Assembly (NCBI GenBank): GCA_965221455.1
Contig: OZ244890.1
Span: 868,001-932,000, forward strand
Reading direction: 5' to 3'
Source: SMWN01 sp965221455
GTDB lineage: Bacteria; Pseudomonadota; Gammaproteobacteria; Eutrophobiales; Eutrophobiaceae
Length of the DNA: 64,000 bases
Below, one piece after another: positions 55,057-64,000 of the stretch. Every line of letters begins with the position of its first letter. Position 1 is the stretch's first letter. The position numbers were made by a program, and so were the translations under genes. The notes under the pieces were generated by a model, which made no database searches, was not told where the DNA came from, and worked only from the letters and a program-made list of their open reading frames with translations.

Positions 55057-55437
55057 ATGCAACTTACCGTTCTCAAAGCAAAACTTCATCAGGCAAGTGT
55101 CACTCATTCTGAATTGGAATACGAAGGTTCATGCGCCATTGATGGTGCCTTGCTGGAAAAAGTCGGAATTCACGAGTACGAACAAATCCAGATTTACAAT
55201 ATTACCAATGGCGAACGTTTCACTACTTACGCCATTCGCGCCGAAAGTAATTCACGCATTATTTCAATGAACGGTGCTGCGGCCCACAAAGCGGATCCGG
55301 GTGATAAAGTAATCATTTGCAGTTATGCAAAAATTGAAGAAAAAGAGATTGCGAGTTACAAGCCAACGCTGGTTTATTTGGATCATGACAATCATGTCAC
55401 GCACACCAAGGATCGAGTTCCTGTTCAAGCTGCATAA
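55057..55437 (+). CDS. panD: PanD, aspartate 1-decarboxylase
   Basis: PanD makes beta-alanine from aspartate after self-cleavage that creates a pyruvoyl cofactor. I chose the ATG at 55057: it puts the cleavage site exactly at Gly24-Ser25 (YEGSCAID), as in the E. coli enzyme; a TTG at 55036 would add seven residues. The 126-residue product also has ITNGERFTTYAI and NGAAAHKADPGDKVIICSYA, covering the active-site Tyr and Thr. It lies 57 bases after panC. Confidence 0.97.
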   Translation: MQLTVLKAKLHQASVTHSELEYEGSCAIDGALLEKVGIHEYEQIQIYNITNGERFTTYAIRAESNSRIISMNGAAAHKADPGDKVIICSYAKIEEKEIASYKPTLVYLDHDNHVTHTKDRVPVQAA

Positions 55438-55584
55438 CATAAGCGGTCGGTCAATATTGGTGTAGTGATTTGTCACATCACAAAAAAACTTTCATTAAAA
55501 TTCCAAAATGTTCGTTCATGTCTGAATTACCGCGCCTGTTTACATGGTTTTTGATGGAACTTGCAAGACAGAAACCTGCAGGAC

Positions 55585-56334
55585 ATGTATCAATATTCAG
55601 AGATTAACGCCGGTGTCATCATCATCGGTAATGAAATCCTCTCGGGCAAAACCCGGGATACAAACCTCGCCTATATGGGAAAACAGCTTGATGCGTTGGG
55701 CATCAGTATCATGGAAGCCAGAATTATTCCTGATGTCGAACAAACCATTGTCGAGACCGTCAATCATTTCCGTGAGACCTATACCTATGTTTTTACAACA
55801 GGTGGTATCGGCCCGACACATGACGATATTACTTCTGCTGCTATCGCGAAAACGTTTAATGTCAGTCTGGAGAAAAATTCGCAAACAGTTCGCTTGCTGG
55901 AAAAATATTTTGACCCTGGCGGCGTTAATAGGGCACGCATGAAAATGGCCTATATTCCGGCAGGTGCAAAACTGATTGATAACCCGTTAAGTTATGCCCC
56001 GGGATTCCAATTGGAGAATGTTTTTGTCATGGCCGGTGTGCCATCAATTATGCAACTTATGTTTGACGGCATAACAAACAGACTTGTCGGCGGTGAGCCG
56101 ATTATTACCGTCAATGTTGCAACTAATATTGGCGAAGGTGTATTCGCTGCTGAACTTGAAAAATTACAGAACGAATACTCAGACATCAGTATCGGTAGTT
56201 ACCCGTATTTCCGCAAAGGAAAAGTGGGTGTAAATCTCGTCATGCGAAGTACGAATGCCGACCGTTTGGGAAAGCTCAAGGAAAAACTGACAACAATGCT
56301 AACCCAACTGGGAGGCAAGATACTTGCCGCCTGA
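55585..56334 (+). CDS. MoaB/CinA N-terminal-type (molybdopterin-binding fold) protein
   Basis: A protein of about 249 residues with the MoCF-biosynthesis fold: AGVIIIGNEILSGKTRDTN near the N-terminus, FTTGGIGPTHDDITSAAIAK in the middle and VFVMAGVPSIMQLMFDGI later. It lacks the C-terminal deamidase domain of full CinA, so it is the stand-alone type often annotated as a competence/damage-inducible homologue. Related proteins hydrolyse nucleotide pyrophosphates such as ADP-ribose or FAD; the reaction here is not known. An earlier TTG at 55561 is possible. Confidence 0.82.
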   Translation: MYQYSEINAGVIIIGNEILSGKTRDTNLAYMGKQLDALGISIMEARIIPDVEQTIVETVNHFRETYTYVFTTGGIGPTHDDITSAAIAKTFNVSLEKNSQTVRLLEKYFDPGGVNRARMKMAYIPAGAKLIDNPLSYAPGFQLENVFVMAGVPSIMQLMFDGITNRLVGGEPIITVNVATNIGEGVFAAELEKLQNEYSDISIGSYPYFRKGKVGVNLVMRSTNADRLGKLKEKLTTMLTQLGGKILAA

Positions 56335-56631
56335 TACTTTTATCTTGTAATCAGTTTGATCATTTCCCACTAATACTTTACGGAAAACACAAGTCACATA
56401 TCTACTGCAATGACGATCCCCCGATTGTTGCGGGTGGAAATCCAAAACACAATGGCAACTGCCTGGAAATAACGACACAAAATCGTTTTCAACAATTGCC
56501 AATATCCGTACTTTGTTCACTCTCGGGAATATCTATTCAACGACTGTTTTTATTATTGCTGCAACGCACAAAAATATACGCTAAAATGAGCAACTCCGTC
56601 ACAAATATATTTTTATCAGAGGTAAAAATTC

Positions 56632-57450
56632 ATGGAAATTAAAAACACGATTGCTGTCGTAACCGGTGCTGCCAGCGGAATTGGACATGCGGTCAGCATC
56701 CAATTGGCTGCCAAGGGTGTAGAGAAAATCGGCATGGTTGATATGGTCGATGATGTAAAAACTATTGCTGAGCAAATTAATTCAGAGATCGGCAGAGAGT
56801 GTGCCATTCCTTTTCAGGGCGATACCACGGAATCTGAATTCCGTGTAAACGTTTTTGACGCGCTTTGCGAAGATGACAATGTCGTTAATATTTGTGTTCC
56901 ATGTGCCGGGATCACTCGTGATGCTTTGGCTGTGAAAGTGAATAAGGAAACAAAAAAAGCAAGCATATACCCACCGGAAAATTTTCGTTTAGTGATAGAG
57001 GTCAATCTCATGGCACCTGTCTACTGGGCAATGGAAATGGTTGCCCGCATTGCTGAACAACGTGCGCGACGAGGACTGAAAAAATGGCGTGCTGATGAAC
57101 AGATACAGGCAACAGCTATTTTTATCGGTTCCATCGCATCTCGGGGAAATAAGGGCCAGATATCTTATTCCAGCACAAAGGCGGGCATCGAAGGCGCAGC
57201 CGCTACATTAAGCCAGGAAGCTATTTTTCACGGAGTGCGTTGTGGCGTCATCCACCCTGGCTTTACCGACACACCGATGGTACGAGCACTGGGTGAAGAA
57301 TATATTGAACAAAACGTTCTTAAAGATACTCAACTGGGTCGACTGATCCGTCCGACAGAAATCGCGGATGCAATTTGTTTTATGATCTCCAATTCTACAA
57401 TCAGCGGACAACTCCGGGCAGACGCAGGTTGGCACCCTTCTCCTACTTAA
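56632..57450 (+). CDS. Short-chain dehydrogenase/reductase
   Basis: A 272-residue classical SDR. The Rossmann cofactor motif TGAASGIG is at residues 11-18, the NAG-type motif appears as CAGIT (about 94-98), the catalytic Ser is in FIGSIASRG, and the active-site YSSTK lies at about 181-185. A Shine-Dalgarno AGAGG is eight bases upstream. The substrate cannot be assigned. The 297 bases upstream contain no gene and no strong promoter, apart from a TAAAAT box near 56582. It stands alone, flanked by unrelated genes. Confidence 0.88.
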   Translation: MEIKNTIAVVTGAASGIGHAVSIQLAAKGVEKIGMVDMVDDVKTIAEQINSEIGRECAIPFQGDTTESEFRVNVFDALCEDDNVVNICVPCAGITRDALAVKVNKETKKASIYPPENFRLVIEVNLMAPVYWAMEMVARIAEQRARRGLKKWRADEQIQATAIFIGSIASRGNKGQISYSSTKAGIEGAAATLSQEAIFHGVRCGVIHPGFTDTPMVRALGEEYIEQNVLKDTQLGRLIRPTEIADAICFMISNSTISGQLRADAGWHPSPT

Positions 57451-57614
57451 CGGTAAAAAACCAGGCGCAAAAAGAACGACAACAAGCATATTTATTTTTA
57501 TATCTCTACTCTCTGTTGAGCACAATGTGAACTCAGACACAAGCCGTCGATACTATTCCTTCTGGAGAGACCGTTGATGCAATGCATCTTTATTTTGATA
57601 AATCCTGATTGGAA

Positions 57615-58580
57615 ATGAAGAGAAATTTCACTGTACCACTTTACATGACCAATGATACGCGTGCTGTGTTACACAATAGCCTGTCTCGCGGTTTAGATGC
57701 TGGCATGCCAGCGGATAAAACTGTCGCATCGGTAAGTGACCCTGGTGATAAACAACTTGAAGAACGTCTGTTTCAAGCGAGTAATGCAATTCGTAAAGGT
57801 CAACTATATACAGTAGCGTTAAATAATCAGGGATTGATAACGAATTTTGACAACACTTTATTAAGTGTCGGTGAACAGACAGGTTCACTGGCTGGTATGC
57901 ACAGTATATTGTCCAGGCGTTATGAAACCACGCACATAAGACGTTCAAAAATAAAAGTGAAAATGACGATGCCGTGTTTTTTGGCCGTGTTCGGACTGTT
58001 TATCATGCCCGTCCCCGCTTTAATGTTTAATAAAATCACTGTCGGTCAATATATTTTCCAAACGCTTGGAATCATCATTGCGGTTTTAGTGCTTTATCGA
58101 ATTTTTCGGCAAGAATTTCGACGTTGCGAAAATCAGGGTTTGCCGGGATATATCATTCGTCCCTTGAACATTATACCTGTATCTCGTCAATGGATATTGA
58201 CCAGCACCCGCATGATGATATTGGAAAATTTAGTCGTATTAATGGAAGCGGGGATCCCTGCACAACAGGCATTGAAAATTTGTCAGCAGAATGCAAATAA
58301 TGATTTTTCAAGACGACTGATCATACAGGCACAACAACGAGTTGATGCCGGTGAGCCGTTGGCAGAAGCGTTAATGCAAGCAAATTTACTTGATACTCGG
58401 GAAGGGTTTGCCCTTGTTTCAACAGGAGAAGCGGCAGGGAAACTAGCGGAGATGCTGAAACATCATGTACTGGGTTGTCAAGTAAATATGGACAGGACCT
58501 GGGATCAGATTGGCGAATGGATACCCCGGATTGTCTATGGCATCCTGGTTTTATTCATTGCCGGGGGCATTTTAGGTTAG
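57615..58580 (+). CDS. Orphan GspF/PilC-type membrane protein (T2SSF domain)
   Basis: A protein of about 321 residues with two type II secretion F domains. The first (about residues 13-120) contains LLSVGEQTGSLAGMHSIL; two membrane segments follow (about 122-140 and 150-168). The second domain (about 200-300) contains LENLVVLMEAGIPAQQALKI and FALVSTGEAAGKLAEML, and ends in a third membrane segment. This is the GspF/PilC platform layout but it lacks the first 60 or so residues typical of full-length members. No secretin, ATPase or pilin gene is nearby. An upstream TTG at 57609 would add two residues. Confidence 0.82.
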   Translation: MKRNFTVPLYMTNDTRAVLHNSLSRGLDAGMPADKTVASVSDPGDKQLEERLFQASNAIRKGQLYTVALNNQGLITNFDNTLLSVGEQTGSLAGMHSILSRRYETTHIRRSKIKVKMTMPCFLAVFGLFIMPVPALMFNKITVGQYIFQTLGIIIAVLVLYRIFRQEFRRCENQGLPGYIIRPLNIIPVSRQWILTSTRMMILENLVVLMEAGIPAQQALKICQQNANNDFSRRLIIQAQQRVDAGEPLAEALMQANLLDTREGFALVSTGEAAGKLAEMLKHHVLGCQVNMDRTWDQIGEWIPRIVYGILVLFIAGGILG

Positions 58581-58666
58581 TGAGTCTTTCATCCCCCCAA
58601 AATAATTGAAGTCAAAATATCACAGGAGCAAGTTGAGACTATAAAAATAACAATCAAAAAAAATTA

Positions 58667-58751
58667 TGGTGCCGAGGGCGAGAATCGAACTCGCACTTCC
58701 GAAGAAACCGGATTTTGAATCCGGCGCGTCTACCAATTCCGCCACCCCGGC
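58667..58751 (-). tRNA. tRNA-Leu (CAA anticodon)
   Basis: The minus strand folds into an 85-base class II tRNA with encoded CCA. The acceptor stem is GCCGGGG/CCTCGGC, the D arm contains GGAATTGGTAGACGC, the anticodon loop is TTCAAAA (anticodon CAA) and a variable arm TTTCTTCGGAAGT follows. It reads UUG. A run of eight T on the minus strand just after the 3' end may act in termination. Confidence 0.97.
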
Positions 58752-58853
58752 TGATTAACAGGTGCGCAAGTATATGTAAACTTCAATCCGGTTAAAACCT
58801 CTTTGTCGATCCATTAGTCGTCGTGTTTATAAATTCTGCTACCATCGCGTCTC

Positions 58854-59876
58854 ATGCGCCGAGACGAATTTTCCTACACATTACCTGAGGAATTAATTGC
58901 TCAATTTCCGCCGGAACCAAGAGGTAATAGTCGATTATTAGTGATGGAATGTCCTTCCGGAAATTTAACAGATCTTGAATTTTCGGGCTTGCCTAATTTA
59001 CTAAAAGCAGGTGACTTATTGGTTTTTAATGATACCCGGGTGATTCCTGCGCGATTGTTTGGGAACAAAGCAACAGGTGGAAAAGTTGAAATTCTGCTGG
59101 AAAGAATTCTGGATGATCAGCGAATACTGGCACAAGTTCGCTCAAGCAAAACGCTCAAGTCAGGTAACGTGATTGAACTACAGGGAGGTATCAATCTTGA
59201 GTGTGTGGAACGGCAAGGCGATATGTTTGTGCTTGATGTGCTTGCTGACATCAACGCTCTGGAGCTAATGCAGCAGGCAGGACATATGCCGTTACCGCCG
59301 TATATTCAACGTGAAGATCACATTCAGGATCAGGATCGTTATCAAACCGTATATGCAAACATACCAGGCGCTGTTGCAGCACCGACCGCAGGTTTACATT
59401 TTACTGATGAAATAATACTGGAAATAAGCAAACAGGGTATTGATCTTGCTTTTGTCACTTTGCACGTTGGCGCGGGGACATTTCAACCTGTACGGGTCGA
59501 TAATATCGAAGATCACCGAATGCACCATGAATACCTGCAAATATCAGCAGATGTGTGTGAAAAAGTGAAAAAATGTAATGCAAGGGGAGGACGTGTTATC
59601 GCCGTTGGCACAACTGCTGTTAGATGTCTGGAAACTGCCGCTGATCTAAAACCTTATGAGGGCGAGACGAATATTTTTATTTATCCCGGTTATGAATTTA
59701 AAGTGGTTGATGCGCTGATTACCAACTTCCATTTGCCGGAATCCACGTTATTAATGCTGGTTTCTGCATTTGCCGGACGAGACAATATAATGAATGCCTA
59801 TCAGCATGCGATAGATAAACAATATCGTTTTTTTAGTTATGGTGACGCTATGTTTTTGCTGAAAGAGAGGGAATAG
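58854..59876 (+). CDS. queA: QueA, S-adenosylmethionine:tRNA ribosyltransferase-isomerase
   Basis: QueA converts preQ1 at position 34 of tRNA to epoxyqueuosine using the ribosyl group of SAM. The 340-residue product shows FSYTLPEELIAQFPPEPRGN at the N-terminus, DLLVFNDTRVIPARLFG, the substrate loop PGAVAAPTAGLHFT, and HVGAGTFQPV. It heads the conserved queA-tgt-yajC-secD-secF series; tgt follows after about 107 bases. Confidence 0.98.
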   Translation: MRRDEFSYTLPEELIAQFPPEPRGNSRLLVMECPSGNLTDLEFSGLPNLLKAGDLLVFNDTRVIPARLFGNKATGGKVEILLERILDDQRILAQVRSSKTLKSGNVIELQGGINLECVERQGDMFVLDVLADINALELMQQAGHMPLPPYIQREDHIQDQDRYQTVYANIPGAVAAPTAGLHFTDEIILEISKQGIDLAFVTLHVGAGTFQPVRVDNIEDHRMHHEYLQISADVCEKVKKCNARGGRVIAVGTTAVRCLETAADLKPYEGETNIFIYPGYEFKVVDALITNFHLPESTLLMLVSAFAGRDNIMNAYQHAIDKQYRFFSYGDAMFLLKERE

Positions 59877-59983
59877 TACTCGGATAACTGCTCCTGCACG
59901 CCAGGAGTACCCCTTCGAACGCATTACCGGTAGCACGCTCAAGAGGATACCGAGAGCTGCGGAAATCACACAAAAAATTATTT

Positions 59984-61099
59984 ATGAAATATGAATTGCT
60001 AGGAAATGACGGCTTGGCGCGACGTGGGAAAATAAGTTTTTCGCGTGGTGATATAGAGACACCGGTATTTATGCCTGTAGGCACCTACGGCACTGTCAAG
60101 GCGATGACGCCAGAGGAATTACACGCGCTCGGGAGTGAGATTATCCTGGGCAATACCTTTCACCTGATGTTGAGACCAGGCATGGAGATCATTAAACAAC
60201 AGGGTGGACTGCATGAGTTTATGAATTGGCCCTATCCCATTTTGACGGACTCCGGCGGCTTTCAGGTATTTAGTCTCGCAAAACGACGCAAGATCACCGA
60301 ACAGGGTGTCCATTTCCAATCACCAGTGAACGGCGATGCTGTTTTTCTTGGGCCTGAAGAAGCGATTCAGGTGCAACATGATTTGGGCTCGGATATCGTT
60401 ATGATTTTTGATGAATGCACACCATATCCTGCCAGTGAAAAGGATACACAGGCTTCAATGGAATTGTCACTACGCTGGGCTGAGCGTTCAATGACAGCAC
60501 ATGGGAAGAATAAATCTTCACTATTCGGTATTGTTCAGGGTGGTATGTTCCCGGAATTACGTCGGGTTTCGGTACAAGGTCTAATGAATATCGGTTTCGA
60601 CGGCTATGCGATTGGAGGACTCTCTGTTGGCGAACGACAAGAAAAGATGTTGGAAATACTCGCCAGCGTCACCCCTCAATTACCAGCAGATAAACCACGT
60701 TATCTTATGGGTGTGGGAACGCCGGAAGATATTATCGAAGCGGTTTATCTCGGTGTTGATATGTTTGACTGTGTTATGCCAACACGCAATGCCAGAAACG
60801 GACATTTATTTACCACCACAGGTTCAGTCCGATTGCGTAATGCAGTGAATAAGGATAGTAGTGACCCTGTGGATAAAAGCTGCGGTTGTTACACCTGTCA
60901 AAACTATACTCTGGCTTACCTGCATCATCTCGACAAAACCAATGAGATTTTGGGCGCACGCCTGAACACGATTCATAACCTGCATTACTACCATTCGCTG
61001 ATGCGAGGTTTACGCGCAGCAATCAGTGAACAATGTTTAGATAAATTCGTCTCCGATTTTTACGCAAAACGCGCCAAATCCGCTAACACTGTGGCATAA
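59984..61099 (+). CDS. tgt: Tgt, tRNA-guanine transglycosylase
   Basis: Tgt exchanges guanine 34 for preQ1 in tRNAs with GUN anticodons. The 371 residues have the catalytic LTDSGGFQVFSL with the nucleophilic/acid Asp, the base-binding GGLSVGE, and the second Asp in DMFDCVMPTRNARNG. The zinc site CGCYTCQNYTLAYLHHL (three Cys and one His) is near residues 302-318. It acts before QueA in the pathway although it lies downstream in the operon. Confidence 0.98.
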   Translation: MKYELLGNDGLARRGKISFSRGDIETPVFMPVGTYGTVKAMTPEELHALGSEIILGNTFHLMLRPGMEIIKQQGGLHEFMNWPYPILTDSGGFQVFSLAKRRKITEQGVHFQSPVNGDAVFLGPEEAIQVQHDLGSDIVMIFDECTPYPASEKDTQASMELSLRWAERSMTAHGKNKSSLFGIVQGGMFPELRRVSVQGLMNIGFDGYAIGGLSVGERQEKMLEILASVTPQLPADKPRYLMGVGTPEDIIEAVYLGVDMFDCVMPTRNARNGHLFTTTGSVRLRNAVNKDSSDPVDKSCGCYTCQNYTLAYLHHLDKTNEILGARLNTIHNLHYYHSLMRGLRAAISEQCLDKFVSDFYAKRAKSANTVA

Positions 61100-61151
61100 T
61101 AGCCCGCTTCAATTTTCGGGTAATCAAGTAACTCACTGGAAAAATTAGGAA

Positions 61152-61478
61152 ATGCCAGATTTGTTCATCAGTAATGCGTGGGCGGCGGAAACACCCCAGC
61201 AAGGCAGCATTATAAGTTTACTGCCTTTGCTAATTCTTTTCGCTGTGTTCTACTTTTTTCTCATCAGACCGCAAATTAAGCAGTCAAAAGAGCACAAAAC
61301 TATGGTAGGCGCACTTGTCAAAGGTGATGAAATTGTTACGACGGGTGGTTTGCTGGGCAAAATCAGGGAAATCGGCGATAATTTTATCGTGCTTGAAATC
61401 GCCAAAGAGGTTCAGGTTAAAATACAAAAGCATGCCGTCTCGATAACCTTGCCAAAAGGCACAATAAAAACACTTTAG
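61152..61478 (+). CDS. yajC: YajC, SecDF-associated translocase subunit
   Basis: A 108-residue single-span inner-membrane protein that associates with SecD, SecF and YidC. The membrane segment SLLPLLILFAVFYFFLIRPQ (about residues 23-42) ends with the family's RPQ motif and is followed by a basic cytoplasmic domain with VKGDEIVTTGGLLGKI. It lies 52 bases after tgt and 69 bases before secD. Confidence 0.97.
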   Translation: MPDLFISNAWAAETPQQGSIISLLPLLILFAVFYFFLIRPQIKQSKEHKTMVGALVKGDEIVTTGGLLGKIREIGDNFIVLEIAKEVQVKIQKHAVSITLPKGTIKTL

Positions 61479-61547
61479 GTTTAAGCCGGAACGATCAGGC
61501 TAAACTTGATAACTCAAACCTAGATAAATACAGAACCATATAGATTT

Positions 61548-63410
61548 ATGAACCGTTTTTCTTCGTGGAAATACATTGCCATACTCGTGGTCACGGCAGT
61601 GGGTATTCTCTACGCCTTACCGAATTTGTATGGCAGTGCACCAGCTGTACAAATCTCGGCAGCAAATGCCTCGGTAGAAATTGGTGAACTGACAGAATTA
61701 CAAGTCAACATCGCATTGGACGATGCAAAGATTGGAGTTTCATCAATGGAATTGAGAGAAAACAAACTTACTATAAAATTTGCCGATGAAGAGACACAGT
61801 TACTCGCACAGAGTGTTTTACAGGAATCACTGGGAAACTCTCATGTAGTTGCACTGAATCTTGCACCTGCCTCTCCGGACTGGTTAAGTACCTTAAATGC
61901 TAAACCCATGTTTCTCGGGCTTGACCTCAGAGGCGGTGTCCACTTTCTGATGGAAGTCGATATGGAAGCGGCTGTTAAAACATTGGAAGAACGTTATGTC
62001 TCGGATATTCGTACGTTGTTACGTGAAAATAAGGTGCGTTATAAAACCATCACCCGCAGTGATGATGGTGGATTATTGGTTAGATACCGTGATGTAGCCC
62101 AAAAGATCAGTGGCGATGTGCAGATCAGGCAGGATCTCTTCGACCTGGATATCATTGATACAGAAACTGCAGGAGATACATCTGAAACTCGTCTAATTAT
62201 CAAGCCTGATGTTATCAAGGAAACACAAAAGTATGCCTTGCAGCAAAATATCACAACATTAAGAAAGCGTGTGAATGAGCTCGGTGTTGCCGAACCAGTA
62301 GTACAACAGCAAGGTCTGGAACGAATTGTGGTGCAACTGCCCGGCGTTCAGGACACGGCAAGGGCAAAAGGCATTCTTGGTGCCACTGCAACACTGGAGT
62401 TCCGTCTGGTTGATGAAGATCATTCTGTTCAGGATACTGTTGACGGTCCCGTCCCCGCCGGGTCGCGTCTATATAGCTTCAGAAATGGTGATAATATATT
62501 GCTAAAAAAGCAATTGATAATAACAGGCGACTCAATTATTGACGCGGCTTCCGGTATTGATCAACAAAGTGGCGGTCCTGATGTGTCTGTCGCGCTGGAT
62601 GGCAAAGGCGCCAAAATAATGAGTAGATTCACTGGTGATAACATCGGGAAACGTATGGCTGTTGTGTTTATAGAAACCAAGACTGAAACCGTGGAAGAAA
62701 ACGGTGAAATGGTTAAGAAAACGCGACAAATCGAAGAAGTCATCAACGCTGCCACAATCCAGGGTCAATTTGGTGCCCGATTCCACATTACCGGTATAGG
62801 CTCGACACAAGATGCACGTAATCTGGCTTTATTGCTAAGGGCAGGTGCCTTGGCGGCACCTATCGAAATCGTCGAAGAACGTACCGTCGGTCCAAGTTTG
62901 GGTAAAGACAATATTGCTCAAGGTTTCAACTCAGTCGTCGTTGGCTTTATCATGGTGCTAATATTTATGGTGGTTTATTATCGGGTTTTTGGGTTGTTTG
63001 CTGATGTGGCACTGACCCTGAATCTGGTGCTGATTGTCTCATTATTATCATTACTGCAAGCGACCCTAACCTTGCCCGGTATTGCCGGGATTGTGCTAAC
63101 CGTAGGCATGGCCGTGGATGCCAATGTACTTATTTTTGAGCGTATCCGCGAGGAAATTCGTAATAGGAATTCTCCGCAGGCCAGTATCCATTCTGGCTAT
63201 GCTAAAGCTTTTTCAACCATTGCTGATGCCAATATTACGACATTGATTGCCGCACTGGTGTTATTCAGTTTTGGCACAGGACCAATAAAAGGTTTTGCGG
63301 TAACATTATCATTAGGCATTATCTGCTCTATGTTTACTGCTATCATGGTGACACGTGCATTGGTCAATCTAGTCTATGGTGGACGTAAGCTGGATAAGTT
63401 GAGAATTTAG
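61548..63410 (+). CDS. secD: SecD, protein-export membrane protein
   Basis: SecD and SecF use the proton gradient to pull proteins into the periplasm. The 620-residue product has an N-terminal membrane segment, a large periplasmic part with P1 (including LGLDLRGGVHFLMEVDM at about residues 121-137), and a cluster of five C-terminal membrane segments starting at GFNSVVVGFIMVLIFMVV. The conserved D-x-N-V-L-IFERIREE loop reads AVDANVLIFERIREE. It is followed by secF after 19 bases. Confidence 0.98.
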   Translation: MNRFSSWKYIAILVVTAVGILYALPNLYGSAPAVQISAANASVEIGELTELQVNIALDDAKIGVSSMELRENKLTIKFADEETQLLAQSVLQESLGNSHVVALNLAPASPDWLSTLNAKPMFLGLDLRGGVHFLMEVDMEAAVKTLEERYVSDIRTLLRENKVRYKTITRSDDGGLLVRYRDVAQKISGDVQIRQDLFDLDIIDTETAGDTSETRLIIKPDVIKETQKYALQQNITTLRKRVNELGVAEPVVQQQGLERIVVQLPGVQDTARAKGILGATATLEFRLVDEDHSVQDTVDGPVPAGSRLYSFRNGDNILLKKQLIITGDSIIDAASGIDQQSGGPDVSVALDGKGAKIMSRFTGDNIGKRMAVVFIETKTETVEENGEMVKKTRQIEEVINAATIQGQFGARFHITGIGSTQDARNLALLLRAGALAAPIEIVEERTVGPSLGKDNIAQGFNSVVVGFIMVLIFMVVYYRVFGLFADVALTLNLVLIVSLLSLLQATLTLPGIAGIVLTVGMAVDANVLIFERIREEIRNRNSPQASIHSGYAKAFSTIADANITTLIAALVLFSFGTGPIKGFAVTLSLGIICSMFTAIMVTRALVNLVYGGRKLDKLRI

Positions 63411-63429
63411 TTCTCCAGGCTACTTAAGA

Positions 63430-64000
63430 ATGGAACTTATAAAAGAAAAATTAAATATCGACTTCATGGCTAAACGAAAGCTTGCTGCAGTGTTTTCTGT
63501 TGCATTTATTTTGGTTTCTATCGCTTCGCTAACTACTCAGGGTTTGAATCTTGGCATTGATTTCACCGGTGGAACATTGGTTGAAGTCGGTTACCAGGAG
63601 GTCGTTAAACTCGAGAGTATTCGTGCCATACTGGCTGCTTCAGAATTTGACGAAGCAACCGTTCAGTATTTTGGAAGTGCCAGCGATATCTTGATTCGTG
63701 TAGCATCGAGGGAAGGCGTAGATACGGCTGAAATCAGTAACACGATTCTTGAGTTATTGGGGACCAGCGGACAAAGCGTGGAGATGCGACGAGTTGAGTT
63801 TGTTGGGCCGCAGGTTGGCAAGGAACTGTCAGAAGACGGAAGTCTGGCAATGTTGTATGCCTTGTTGGGGATCCTTATTTATGTTGCCTTACGCTTTCAA
63901 ATGCGATTTTCTGTCGGCGCAATCGCGGCACTGGTGCATGATGTTGTGATTACCATTGGCATATTCTCAATTATGCAGATAAATTTCGATTTGACAGTTT
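63430..64000 (+). CDS. secF: SecF, protein-export membrane protein (3' part outside window)
   Basis: The frame opens at the ATG at 63430 and is open to the right edge (about 190 codons). It shows the first membrane segment (about residues 18-37), then LNLGIDFTGGTLVEVGY (about 41-57), the family motif that begins the periplasmic P1-like domain, and EFVGPQVGKELSEDGSLAML leading into the membrane bundle. It is the partner of SecD. The C-terminal segments are outside the window. Confidence 0.97.
   Translation, partial: MELIKEKLNIDFMAKRKLAAVFSVAFILVSIASLTTQGLNLGIDFTGGTLVEVGYQEVVKLESIRAILAASEFDEATVQYFGSASDILIRVASREGVDTAEISNTILELLGTSGQSVEMRRVEFVGPQVGKELSEDGSLAMLYALLGILIYVALRFQMRFSVGAIAALVHDVVITIGIFSIMQINFDLTV

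Overview
The window is a chromosomal segment of a gammaproteobacterium with moderate to low G+C. The evidence is gene order and gene content: a complete mra/dcw cell-division cluster followed by lpxC, dciA, an M23 peptidase, secA and argJ; RNase P RNA upstream of mraZ; the rsmI-lpoA-yraN-diaA-dolP block; pepA-holC-valS; lptFG; pcnB-folK-panBCD; and queA-tgt-yajC-secDF. LpxC, LptFG, LpoA and DolP imply an LPS-bearing double membrane. MurE carries the DNPR motif of meso-diaminopimelate-adding enzymes. No species can be named from the sequence alone.

Layout. 1-23.8 kb (almost all minus strand): the 3' part of the dcw locus read right to left, mraZ-rsmH-ftsL-ftsI-murE-murF-mraY-murD-ftsW-murG-murC-murB-ddl-ftsQ-ftsA-ftsZ-lpxC, then plus-strand dciA, then M23 peptidase, secA and argJ (cut by the window edge). 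Most dcw genes overlap or abut by a few bases, as in one long operon. Its promoter and a three-box MraZ operator are readable upstream of mraZ. 24.0-24.4 kb: rnpB (minus).

24.4-36.7 kb: an accessory island between rnpB and rsmI, which are neighbours in relatives such as Pseudomonas. It is visibly richer in G+C. It holds a repeat cluster with a truncated GIY-YIG nuclease remnant, a G-rich tandem array, and two tandem copies (about 5.1 kb each) of a cassette encoding a giant secreted protein of about 1,480 residues. Each protein has Ig-like modules, eight Calx-beta-like repeats and a doubled dockerin/EF-hand-like C-terminus. Each copy is preceded by a perfect heptanucleotide tandem array, 15 units in one and 18 in the other. 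Unit number modulo 3 decides whether a short upstream reading frame fuses to the main one, so this is a candidate phase-variable locus. Beyond the second copy lie a vestige of a third 5' end, a scrap of a C5-cytosine DNA methyltransferase and a decayed coiled-coil/membrane gene.

36.7-64 kb returns to ordinary core genes: rsmI (minus), lpoA-yraN-diaA-dolP (plus), cysE, valS, a small hypothetical, holC and pepA (minus), lptFG (plus), an RDD membrane protein and tRNA-Glu (minus), pcnB-folK-deoxynucleoside kinase-panB-panC-panD, a MoaB/CinA-type protein, a short-chain dehydrogenase, an orphan GspF-like protein, tRNA-Leu (minus), then queA-tgt-yajC-secD-secF (secF cut by the edge).

The core genes mainly serve envelope growth: peptidoglycan precursors and septation, lipid A and LPS export, Sec translocation, and peptidoglycan synthase activation. 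Translation (tRNAs, ValS, RNase P, tRNA modification), replication (DciA, HolC, DiaA) and coenzyme A/folate synthesis make up the rest. The island is the only clearly accessory part.
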